Shown: positions 1 through 6,684 of the stretch, piece by piece | Layout: each line of letters begins with the position of its first letter | How positions within the stretch are numbered: the stretch's first letter is position 1 | Source: an uncultured Sphingobacteriia bacterium | GTDB taxonomy: Bacteria; Bacteroidota; Bacteroidia; Chitinophagales; Chitinophagaceae | Reading direction: 5' to 3' | DNA length: 9,315 nucleotides | Assembly (NCBI GenBank): GCA_945957225.1 | Contig: CAMFKK010000065.1 | Location: 1-9,315 of the forward strand | Program-made: the position numbers and the translations under genes | The notes under the pieces: model-generated | What the model was told of the DNA's origin: nothing | Database searches by the model: none | Seen by the model: the letters and a program-made list of their open reading frames with translations, nothing else

Positions 1-54
1 CCGCGATCACCCCTCGACTAGTCGTCGGCAGCGTCAGATGTGTATAAGAGACAG
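1..54 (+). other. Sequencing adapter: P5/i5 remnant plus Nextera read-1 transposon end (not genomic)
   Basis: Positions 22-54 match the 33-nt Nextera read-1 adapter, ending in the 19-bp Tn5 mosaic end AGATGTGTATAAGAGACAG at 36-54. Positions 14-21 read TCGACTAG, which I recognise as an i5 index (S513 in the Nextera XT v2 set). Positions 1-13 look like an error-containing copy of the last 13 bases of the P5 primer before the index (9 of 13 match). The inverted copy at the right end confirms a library construct. Genomic sequence begins at 55. Confidence 0.97.
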
Positions 55-64
55 AACTGATACT

Positions 65-1942
65 ATGCAAAAAGGACAGATACGTGTACAGACGGAGAAT
101 ATTTTCCCCATTATTAAAAAATTCTTGTACAGTGACCACGAAATTTTCCTGCGTGAGCTGGTAAGTAATGCCGTTGATGCTAGCCAGAAAATCAAAACCC
201 TTTCTTCCATCGGCGAAGCCAAAGGTGACTTAGGCGAACTTCGCATTGACGTAGAATTGGACCTAAAAGAAAAGACTTTAAGCATCACCGACCGAGGTGT
301 GGGTATGACAGGTGAAGAAGTTGATAAATACATCAACCAAGTTGCCTTTAGTGGTGCGGAAGAGTTTATGGAAAAATATAAGGATGCCAATATCATTGGA
401 CATTTTGGCTTGGGTTTCTACTCGGCTTTTATGGTTTCTGATAAGGTTGAATTATATTCTAAAAGTCATAAAGAGGGTAGTGGTGTTTATTGGAGTTGTG
501 ATGGTAGTCCCGAATTTGAATTATATGATGTAGACTATAACCAACGCGGAACCAAAATTGTCTTGCACATTAATGAAGAGAGTAAGGAATTTCTAGACGC
601 TTCTAGAATTCAATCTATCCTAACTCGCTTTTGTAAATTCTTACCCATTCCCATTTATTTCAAGGAAGTAGGGGAAGTAAAAGAAGCAGTTGAAGTTAAG
701 GAAGGTGAGGAAGCTCCTGCTCCCAAAGAAGAAAGGTCTATCAATAATACCAACCCCATCTGGGTGCGTAAGCCAAGTGAACTTAGTAAAGAAGACTATG
801 AGAATTTTTATAAGGAATTATATCCTTATAATGAGACTCCTTTATTCTGGATTCATTTAAATGTAGACTATCCCTTTAATCTAACAGGGGTATTGTATTT
901 TCCTAAAATCAAACAGAGCTACGAAATTCAGAAAGACAAAATTCAGTTGTATTGCAACCAAGTGTTTGTTACAGATGAAGTAAAAGATATTGTACCAGAA
1001 TTTTTGATGTTGTTACAAGGGGTAATTGATTCTCCTGATATTCCATTGAACGTAAGCCGTAGCTATTTGCAAGGTGATCCCAATGTGAAAAAAATCAACG
1101 CTCATATTACCAAGAAAGTTGCAGATAAATTAGAAGAACTCTTTAACAAGGAGCGCTCTGAATATGAGCAAAAATGGGATAGCCTTGGTTTGTTTGTGAA
1201 ATACGGTATGATGACCGATGATAAGTTCTTGGAAAAAGCGGCAAAGTTCTTGGTGATGGAAGATACCACTGGCAAATTCCATACTATAGAAGAATACAAA
1301 ACAGCTACCGAAGCACTTCAAAAAAATAAGGAAGGAAAACAAGTGGTGCTCTATACTACCAATCCTGTTCAGCAGGATGCCTATATTCAAGCAGCAACCA
1401 ACAAGGGATATACAGTTGTAAAAATGGAAACCTTGGTTGATGCAGCATTCATCAATAATATGGAGATGAAATGGCAGAATACCATTTTTGTAAGAGTAGA
1501 TGCTGATATTGTTGACAACCTGATTGATAAGCAAGAGACCAGTGATTCAGTATTGAGTAAGGAAGAAGAAACAAGTTTGAAAGAATTATTTACCATTCAA
1601 ATTCCTGAATTGCATGTAACTACAGAAGTAAAAGGATTGAGCAAGGATAGTGCCCCTGTAGTAGCTACAAGACCAGAGTTTATGCGTAGAATGAAAGATA
1701 TGGCTGGTGTAGGAGGGGGAATGACAGCATTCTATGCTCAAATGCCGGATGAAGTAACACTGACCATTAATGGGAATCACCCCATCTATCAATCTTTGTT
1801 AAAAGTAGAAGATAAATTGCTCCAAGAAAAACAAGTACGTTCTTTAGCAGATTTGGCTTTATTGAGTCAAGGATTATTAAAAGGATCGGAATTAACCAAT
1901 TTTATCAACCGCAGTGTGGAGTTGATGGAGTCTGGCAAATAA
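65..1942 (+). CDS. htpG: Molecular chaperone HtpG (Hsp90 family)
   Basis: ATP-dependent cytosolic homodimeric chaperone of the Hsp90 family. From the ATG at 65 the protein has 625 residues, close to E. coli HtpG (624). The N-terminal GHKL ATPase domain shows ELVSNAVDA with catalytic Glu31 and Mg-binding Asn35, nucleotide-binding Asp76 in DRGVGM, the lid/glycine motif IGHFGLGFYSAFMV at 111-124, and GTKI at 162-165. A Glu/Lys/Val-rich linker follows at about 200-224. The middle domain carries NVSRSYLQ with Arg332, equivalent to the gamma-phosphate-contacting arginine. The remainder fits the C-terminal dimerisation domain. The frame stays open upstream to an ATG at 38, but residues 1-5 of that form come wholly from the adapter and the sixth codon straddles the junction, so 65 is the start. 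Only 10 genomic bases precede it, so promoter and ribosome-binding site are outside the insert. The gene ends at a shared terminator, convergent with recJ. Confidence 0.97.
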   Translation: MQKGQIRVQTENIFPIIKKFLYSDHEIFLRELVSNAVDASQKIKTLSSIGEAKGDLGELRIDVELDLKEKTLSITDRGVGMTGEEVDKYINQVAFSGAEEFMEKYKDANIIGHFGLGFYSAFMVSDKVELYSKSHKEGSGVYWSCDGSPEFELYDVDYNQRGTKIVLHINEESKEFLDASRIQSILTRFCKFLPIPIYFKEVGEVKEAVEVKEGEEAPAPKEERSINNTNPIWVRKPSELSKEDYENFYKELYPYNETPLFWIHLNVDYPFNLTGVLYFPKIKQSYEIQKDKIQLYCNQVFVTDEVKDIVPEFLMLLQGVIDSPDIPLNVSRSYLQGDPNVKKINAHITKKVADKLEELFNKERSEYEQKWDSLGLFVKYGMMTDDKFLEKAAKFLVMEDTTGKFHTIEEYKTATEALQKNKEGKQVVLYTTNPVQQDAYIQAATNKGYTVVKMETLVDAAFINNMEMKWQNTIFVRVDADIVDNLIDKQETSDSVLSKEEETSLKELFTIQIPELHVTTEVKGLSKDSAPVVATRPEFMRRMKDMAGVGGGMTAFYAQMPDEVTLTINGNHPIYQSLLKVEDKLLQEKQVRSLADLALLSQGLLKGSELTNFINRSVELMESGK

Positions 1943-1971
1943 GTCTTTTGGATTAATTAGTTGTGTTTTTT

Positions 1972-2008
1972 AAAAATGGTTGCTTTTTAATTAAAGTAAC
2001 CATTTTTT
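1972..2008. terminator. Bidirectional intrinsic terminator between htpG and recJ
   Basis: Inverted repeat with arms 1972-1986 (AAAAATGGTTGCTTT) and 1993-2007, and loop TTAATT. It gives a 15-bp stem with one G-U wobble pair. The A-run at the left and T-run at the right give a U-tract in both directions, so it can stop htpG from the left and recJ from the right. It sits between the two convergent stop codons. Confidence 0.85.
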
Positions 2009-2031
2009 GTCTTTGCTATGCTATTGGTGGA

Positions 2032-3738
2032 TTAGCTATTTGTTTTGCTTAATTCAAGATCTAAGACACGTAATTGCAAACTAGTGGTATTATTCCATTC
2101 ATTTTCTTCTACACAAAAAACTATATCAAGTGGTTCTTGCATTTGAAGCAAATGGAATTTGTTAGCCATATTAAATCCAATTCCAGAAAAGTTGATATTT
2201 TTTTGCTTCAACACAAATTTTACATGGGCTTCCTTGACTATTTTTGAGAACCCGGTTTCTATTACATTTCTGGCCAAGAATAGGGGTCGCATATTCTCAG
2301 GGCCATAGGGTTCCATTTGTTGCAAAATTTGATAGAATCCTGGCGTGATTTCTGAAAATTCTATTGGAGCATCAATGATAATTTCTGGAACTAGTAAAGC
2401 ATCAGGAATGGTTCTTGAAACTTCTGCTTCAAATGCTTCAGCAAAAGCTGTAACATTTTCTGCTAATAAGGTCATGCCTGCTGCGGCAAAATGGCCGCCA
2501 TATCCTATTAACCATTCTCTGCATGCATGTATAGCTTCATATAAATTAAATCCTGATACACTTCTGGCACTTCCTCCGGCATAGTCACCACTTTTTGTAA
2601 GTACAATTGTGGGTCTATAATATTTCTCTATTAATCGGCTTGCTACAATGCCTACTACTCCTTTATGCCAGTGCTCTTGATAAACCACTGTAGTTTTCTT
2701 TTTAGAAAATTGGGCATCCGATTCTATTAATTCCAATGCCTCTTTGGTAATACTGGCATCCATTTCTTTTCTATCAGAATTGTCGGAATGGAGTAAACTG
2801 GCTAATGCTATAGCCTTGCTGTAATCCTTTTCTATAAATACTTGAACGGCTTTTTTTGCGTCATCCATCCTACCAGCGGCATTCACCCTTGGGGCAATCA
2901 TAAACACTACATTGCTAATGAGCATCTTGTTTTTCACTCCTGCTAGTTCCTTTAATGCCTTTATACCGGGACAAGGATCTTCGTTGATTTTTTGAAGACC
3001 ATAAAAGGTGAGCACCCTATTTTCTCCCGTCATTGGTACTATATCCGCAGCTATTGCCGTTGCTACCAAATCTAGGTATTGCAAATAGCTTTCGCTTGGC
3101 AAACCCAATCGTTCAGCCAAAGCACTGGCCAATTTAAATCCAACCCCACAGCCACATAGCTCTTTATAGGGATAATTGCAAAGGGGTTGTTTGGCATTTA
3201 AAATTGCAACAGCAGCTGGGAGTTCTTTATCAGGTAAGTGGTGGTCACATACAATAAAATCTATACCCAGGCTTTTGGCATAGGCAATCAGTTCCACTGA
3301 TTTTATGCCACAATCCAAAGAAATAATTAAAGTTATACCCTGCTCATGTGCAAAGTCAATTCCTGCTTTACTAACACCATAACCCTCTTTATATCGGTGT
3401 GGAATATAATATTCAACTTGTTCATAGATTCCAATCAAAAATTGGTAAAGACATGCTACTGCAGTTGTTCCATCAACATCATAATCTCCAAACACCAAAA
3501 TTTTCTCAGAACTACTAAATGCAATTGAAATTCTTTCTACCGCTTTATCCATGTCTTTCATGAGCCAGGGACTATGTAAGTCTGAAAGTTGGGGTCTAAA
3601 AAAATGTTTAGAAGCTTCAAAGTCCTCTAAACCCCTTTGTACCAAGATTCGGCAAATGGTTTTATTAATTTTAAGCGAGCTATGTAATGCCTCCACTTTT
3701 TCTTTGTTGGAATCTAATATGTTCCAGCGTTTCTGCAT
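2032..3738 (-). CDS. recJ: Single-stranded-DNA-specific 5'-3' exonuclease RecJ
   Basis: Degrades single-stranded DNA 5' to 3' in recombinational and mismatch repair, in the cytoplasm. The protein has 568 residues (E. coli RecJ has 577), so it looks full length. The DHH domain carries GDYDVDG at 84-90 (metal ligands Asp85, Asp87, Asp89), SLDCG with Asp142, the DHH triad at 165-167, and APRVNAAGRMDDA at 282-294. The DHHA1 domain contains GVVGIVASRL, AGGSARS and YGGHFAAAGM, with the GGH motif at 414-416. About 100 C-terminal residues fit the OB-fold region. The ATG overlaps the stop codon of the upstream polyprenyl synthase by one base (TAATG), so the two are probably co-transcribed and translationally coupled. 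I see no promoter of its own. It ends against the bidirectional terminator shared with htpG. Confidence 0.96.
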   Translation of the reverse strand: MQKRWNILDSNKEKVEALHSSLKINKTICRILVQRGLEDFEASKHFFRPQLSDLHSPWLMKDMDKAVERISIAFSSSEKILVFGDYDVDGTTAVACLYQFLIGIYEQVEYYIPHRYKEGYGVSKAGIDFAHEQGITLIISLDCGIKSVELIAYAKSLGIDFIVCDHHLPDKELPAAVAILNAKQPLCNYPYKELCGCGVGFKLASALAERLGLPSESYLQYLDLVATAIAADIVPMTGENRVLTFYGLQKINEDPCPGIKALKELAGVKNKMLISNVVFMIAPRVNAAGRMDDAKKAVQVFIEKDYSKAIALASLLHSDNSDRKEMDASITKEALELIESDAQFSKKKTTVVYQEHWHKGVVGIVASRLIEKYYRPTIVLTKSGDYAGGSARSVSGFNLYEAIHACREWLIGYGGHFAAAGMTLLAENVTAFAEAFEAEVSRTIPDALLVPEIIIDAPIEFSEITPGFYQILQQMEPYGPENMRPLFLARNVIETGFSKIVKEAHVKFVLKQKNINFSGIGFNMANKFHLLQMQEPLDIVFCVEENEWNNTTSLQLRVLDLELSKTNS

Positions 3739-4700
3739 TAGTATTTTCTATCTGTAGTATAACGAACCAATTCTTCTAATGCATTTCTAACCTGACTTTC
3801 AGGGAACTCGTGTAGTATGGTCAATGCTTCATCTCTATAAGATTCCATTTTTTGTTCGGCATACCTGATGCCACCTGATGCCACCACCGCATCAATGACA
3901 AATTTCACTTTGTCTTTTTGTGTGTTTTGATTTTTGATAATATAAATCAATTGCTTTTTAAGGTCTGCACTACAATTATTTAGAGTATATATCAGTGGTA
4001 GTGTCAATTTCTTTTCTTTGATGTCATTACCAGTTGGCTTGCCAATGTCTTGACTTCCGTAATCAAAAAGGTCATCCTTGATTTGGAATGCCATACCTAC
4101 TTTCTCGCCAAACACTTTCAATTTCTGCACTTTTTCAGGATCAGTGAATGTAGTAGATGCACCTGCTTCACAGGAGGAAGAGAGTAAGGAAGCCGTTTTC
4201 CCCTTGATGATATCGTAATAAATATCTTCTCTTAAATTGAGTTTTCTTGATTTTTCAAATTGCAATAGTTCTCCCTCCGCCATCACTTTTACGGCTTCTG
4301 CCAAGGCGTCTAATACCACATATTCTCTATTGTTCAAAGCTAGCAATAGGGCTTTCATTAATAGGTAATCACCAACCATTACTGCAATCTTATTCTTCCA
4401 AAGGGCATTTATAGAAAAGAAACCCCTTCGCATATTACTGTCATCTATCACATCATCATGCACCAAGGAAGCTGTATGGATTAATTCAACCAAGGAAGCC
4501 GCCCTATAAGAACTATCGTTGATCTCACCTCCAAGCTTGGCACTTAACAAAACAAACATAGGGCGCATCTGTTTGCCTTTTCTTTTGACAATATATTCCA
4601 TGATTCGGTCCAATAATGCCACCCTGCTCTTTACCGCATCCCTAAAACGGGATTCAAACTGGGTTAATTCGGCCGATATTACCTGTTGTGCTAGCTTCAT
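3738..4700 (-). CDS. Long-chain polyprenyl diphosphate synthase (E-type; heptaprenyl/octaprenyl type)
   Basis: Adds isopentenyl diphosphate units to an allylic diphosphate to build an all-trans polyprenyl diphosphate. In Bacteroidota the expected use is the menaquinone side chain (known of the group, not shown here). The protein has 320 residues. Visible motifs are GKQMRP at 42-47, the first aspartate-rich motif HDDVIDD with DDxxD at 82-86, GDYLLMKALL, and the second aspartate-rich motif KDDLFD with DDxxD at 209-213. The fifth residue before the first motif is Ala77, not an aromatic, which favours a long product over farnesyl or geranylgeranyl. Exact chain length cannot be read from sequence. 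It is the first gene of a two-gene unit with recJ (stop/start overlap TAATG). It is an IspB/HepT-type enzyme; I leave the symbol blank because product length decides it. No perfect TAnnTTTG element was found upstream. Confidence 0.93.
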   Translation of the reverse strand: MKLAQQVISAELTQFESRFRDAVKSRVALLDRIMEYIVKRKGKQMRPMFVLLSAKLGGEINDSSYRAASLVELIHTASLVHDDVIDDSNMRRGFFSINALWKNKIAVMVGDYLLMKALLLALNNREYVVLDALAEAVKVMAEGELLQFEKSRKLNLREDIYYDIIKGKTASLLSSSCEAGASTTFTDPEKVQKLKVFGEKVGMAFQIKDDLFDYGSQDIGKPTGNDIKEKKLTLPLIYTLNNCSADLKKQLIYIIKNQNTQKDKVKFVIDAVVASGGIRYAEQKMESYRDEALTILHEFPESQVRNALEELVRYTTDRKY

Positions 4701-4836
4701 ATGCTGACTGATCCTATAATTGGCTGCAATATAAGTTTGTTCCTAACAATATTACCAACTGAAGCAACGTTAGCCTCATGAATTTTGTCTCTATCATGCC
4801 TTTAAGTTGTCTTTAACGCTTTTGAAGGTCTAAAAC

Positions 4837-4867
4837 TTGGCTTTGTCGGGCACGATGTATAATTTTG
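4837..4867 (+). promoter_or_regulatory. Candidate Bacteroidota-type promoter for the envelope gene pair
   Basis: TAATTTTG at 4860-4867 matches the Bacteroidota -7 consensus TAnnTTTG exactly. A TTGG at 4837-4840 lies 19 bp upstream, the spacing expected for the -33 element (consensus TTTG), although it matches only partly. Transcription would begin near 4874, leaving an A/T-rich leader of about 40 nt before the ATG at 4912. This is a consensus match, not a demonstrated promoter. Confidence 0.5.
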
Positions 4868-4911
4868 ACTGATATATTTCTACACATTCTTCTAAAATAC
4901 AAATATCCATT

Positions 4912-5796
4912 ATGGCAAGCAAAAAGTACTTATTATTAGCAGCCTTGGTTGTCTTTTTACAGACAAGCGTTATGGCGCAATCAAATTGGGGTTGGGACTG
5001 GAAAGATAGTTCCAAGGTTCCCACCAAGTCATTACCTCAGTATAATGAGTTTTTAAACAACCAATTTCCTTACCCTCCCAAACCTCGCAGTCAATGGGAA
5101 TTAGGATTGAATGGAGGATATAGCTTTATTACCAATCAAGCGGTTCGTCAAAGAGGCGGATATGGAGTTGGATTTACTTTAAGAAAAGCCATTGATCACA
5201 ATTGGTCTTTCCGTTTTGGAACTACCTTAACTGTGAACTATGGTCAAGGAATTTATGCGCAAAAAGGACCTGGTGTAGGTGCTTATTTTGCTTATCCTGG
5301 TACTTATGTGCCAAATTATCGCGCAAGCATTGGAACGGCTTCTTTTGACTTTATTTATTCTCTTAATCCACTTAGCTATTACAGAGGAAATCCAAAATGG
5401 AACCTTTACATCTTAGCAGGATATTCCATGGTAGGAACTGAAACCCAGGTGGATGCTTTTAATGCTACTGGAGCACCTTACAATTATAGTAGCATTAACT
5501 TTAACGTACCTACCAAAGACATTGTAAGTTCCATTCAGGCTATTCAAGATGGGAAATATGATTTTGAAGGGTATAACCCAGAGGGAAGGCGTGGCGCTTT
5601 ATTCAAATTGGGAAATAGGGTTGTAAGACATGGTTTTAATTTTGGAGGTGGTTTTTCTTATAAAATCAACAGCAAATACAATGTTGGAATTGAGCAGAAA
5701 TTTACCACACTTGAAAAATATGTTGATGGTTCTGGTCTTTCTACCTCAAGAGGGTTGCTTAATTATTTGAGCGCCCATATCAATATCAATTTATAA
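4912..5796 (+). CDS. Exported outer-membrane beta-barrel protein of unknown function
   Basis: A 294-residue protein I cannot assign to a named family. Residues 1-22 form a clear Sec signal peptide (MASKK, hydrophobic core, VMA before the cut) with predicted cleavage before Gln23. The mature part is rich in Gly, Tyr, Asn and aromatics. It has alternating polar/hydrophobic stretches typical of transmembrane beta-strands, for example WELGLNGGYSF, WSFRFGTTLTVNYGQ, WNLYILAGYSMVG, HGFNFGGGFSYKI and YNVGIEQKFTT. It ends in YLSAHININL, plausible as a last strand although without a terminal Phe. This fits a small outer-membrane barrel of about 8-12 strands. It lacks the conserved features I would need to call PorP/SprF or PorT. 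The next gene starts 24 bp downstream on the same strand and encodes the periplasmic modules that OmpA-type barrels usually carry in one chain, so the two probably act together. A candidate promoter lies about 45 bp upstream. Confidence 0.8.
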   Translation: MASKKYLLLAALVVFLQTSVMAQSNWGWDWKDSSKVPTKSLPQYNEFLNNQFPYPPKPRSQWELGLNGGYSFITNQAVRQRGGYGVGFTLRKAIDHNWSFRFGTTLTVNYGQGIYAQKGPGVGAYFAYPGTYVPNYRASIGTASFDFIYSLNPLSYYRGNPKWNLYILAGYSMVGTETQVDAFNATGAPYNYSSINFNVPTKDIVSSIQAIQDGKYDFEGYNPEGRRGALFKLGNRVVRHGFNFGGGFSYKINSKYNVGIEQKFTTLEKYVDGSGLSTSRGLLNYLSAHININL

Positions 5797-5820
5797 GCCC
5801 ACTGATTAAAATCAAGAAAC

Positions 5821-6597
5821 ATGAAAAGAGTTATCAAAATAATGTCTGTACTGTTATTGGCGGTTCTTGCCTTACAAGTATCAGCACAAAGCAGAAAGCG
5901 CGTTGAACCCCTATATTGGATCAACCCTAACAATTATGTTTATTCTGAATTGAATAAACCTACTCACATGAAATTGCCTAAAATAGTTTTGCCTGATGCA
6001 GACAAAGACGGCGTAACTGATCAATTTGATTTGGAGCCAAATACTCCAGCAGGAGCACCTGTAGATAGTCATGGAGTGTCAAAAGATACAGATGGAGATG
6101 GGGTACCTGATTTTAAGGATAAAGAACTTTTGACTCCTCAAAAATGTTTTCCAGTTAATGCTGATGGAATTGGTAATTGTCCAGAACCAGCATGCTGCAA
6201 AGAAATCAGGGATATGGTTTCTAATATGAAACCTAACACTGTTCCAGAGTGTACCATTGGTGGCTTACCAAGTGTTCAATTCAAAGGCAAGGCTAAATTG
6301 ACAAAAGACAATGAAGCAGTATTAGCAGCTGCTGCAGCAACAATTAACGCAAATCCAAATTGCAAAGTTAAAGTAATTGGATACGGCGCTTCTAGTAAGT
6401 CTGCTCAACAATTAAGCTGGGATAGGGTAAATGCAGTAATCAAATACCTGGTTGAAAAACAAGGTGTTGCTGAAAGCCGCTTTATCTGGTCTTATGGCCA
6501 AGATGGCGATGTGAATACCGTTGATTTACAGGGTACAACAGAAGAAGGGCCTAATACGGTACCTGCACCTTTCCCCAATTTAAAGAGCAAGAATTAA
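5821..6597 (+). CDS. Exported TSP3-repeat protein with divergent OmpA-like C-terminal domain
   Basis: A 258-residue periplasmic or outer-membrane-associated protein. Residues 1-22 are a signal peptide cut at VSA before Gln23. Two thrombospondin type 3 / calcium-binding-like repeats follow: DADKDGVTDQFDLEP at 59-73 and DTDGDGVPDFKDKE at 89-102. A Cys-rich stretch spans 109-144 (C109, C120, C125, C126, C144). Residues about 149-235 resemble an OmpA-like peptidoglycan-binding domain: VQFKGKAKLT, a helix, NCKVKVIGYG, LSWDRVNAVIKYLVEKQGV and ESRFIWSYGQ. The usual GHTD is replaced by GYGA, so the Asp that binds diaminopimelate in OmpA is absent, while the Arg of the LSxxRA helix is kept (Arg202). 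The terminal NRRV-type motif is also missing. It lies 24 bp after the barrel gene, with an A-rich leader and no terminator between, and ends at a strong terminator. Function is inferred: a cell-wall or barrel-associated partner. Peptidoglycan binding is uncertain. Confidence 0.85.
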   Translation: MKRVIKIMSVLLLAVLALQVSAQSRKRVEPLYWINPNNYVYSELNKPTHMKLPKIVLPDADKDGVTDQFDLEPNTPAGAPVDSHGVSKDTDGDGVPDFKDKELLTPQKCFPVNADGIGNCPEPACCKEIRDMVSNMKPNTVPECTIGGLPSVQFKGKAKLTKDNEAVLAAAAATINANPNCKVKVIGYGASSKSAQQLSWDRVNAVIKYLVEKQGVAESRFIWSYGQDGDVNTVDLQGTTEEGPNTVPAPFPNLKSKN

Positions 6598-6614
6598 TGG
6601 CTTTTAAATGATAT

Positions 6615-6647
6615 AAAAAGTCCCGAACCTAGTTCGGGACTTTTTTT
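6615..6647. terminator. Strong bidirectional intrinsic terminator
   Basis: Perfect hairpin with a GC-rich core, GTCCCGAAC at 6620-6628 and GTTCGGGAC at 6632-6640, and a three-base loop CTA. It is extended by A5 on the left (6615-6619) and T7 on the right (6641-6647) to a 14-bp stem. The U-tract is present in both directions, so it can serve the envelope pair on the plus strand and hxpB on the minus strand. Confidence 0.93.
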
Positions 6648-6648
6648 G

Positions 6649-6666
6649 TGGCTTTATCTAAAGCCA
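6649..6666. repeat. Second perfect inverted repeat next to the terminator
   Basis: TGGCTTTA-TC-TAAAGCCA is a perfect 8-bp inverted repeat with a 2-bp spacer, directly right of the main terminator. It has no U-tract of its own. It may stabilise the 3' ends of transcripts that pass through, or be incidental. Confidence 0.55.
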
Positions 6667-6684
6667 ATTCAATAGTAAAGGGTC

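Noticed and set aside
34..396. Open frame antisense to the start of htpG, 120 codons
   Set aside because: It overlaps a certain gene, and its last residues (SLIHI) are the reverse translation of the adapter mosaic end, so it is an artefact.
4830..5027. Minus-strand frame over the start of the barrel gene, including a protein-like tail beginning MDICILEE
   Set aside because: It runs antisense to the clear signal peptide of the barrel gene and over its candidate promoter, and I recognise no family. The intergenic part alone is only 26 codons.
5797..5820. Possible frameshift separating one OmpA gene into two
   Set aside because: The upstream gene has a proper stop, and the downstream gene has its own ATG, A-rich leader and full signal peptide, so two genes are the simpler reading.
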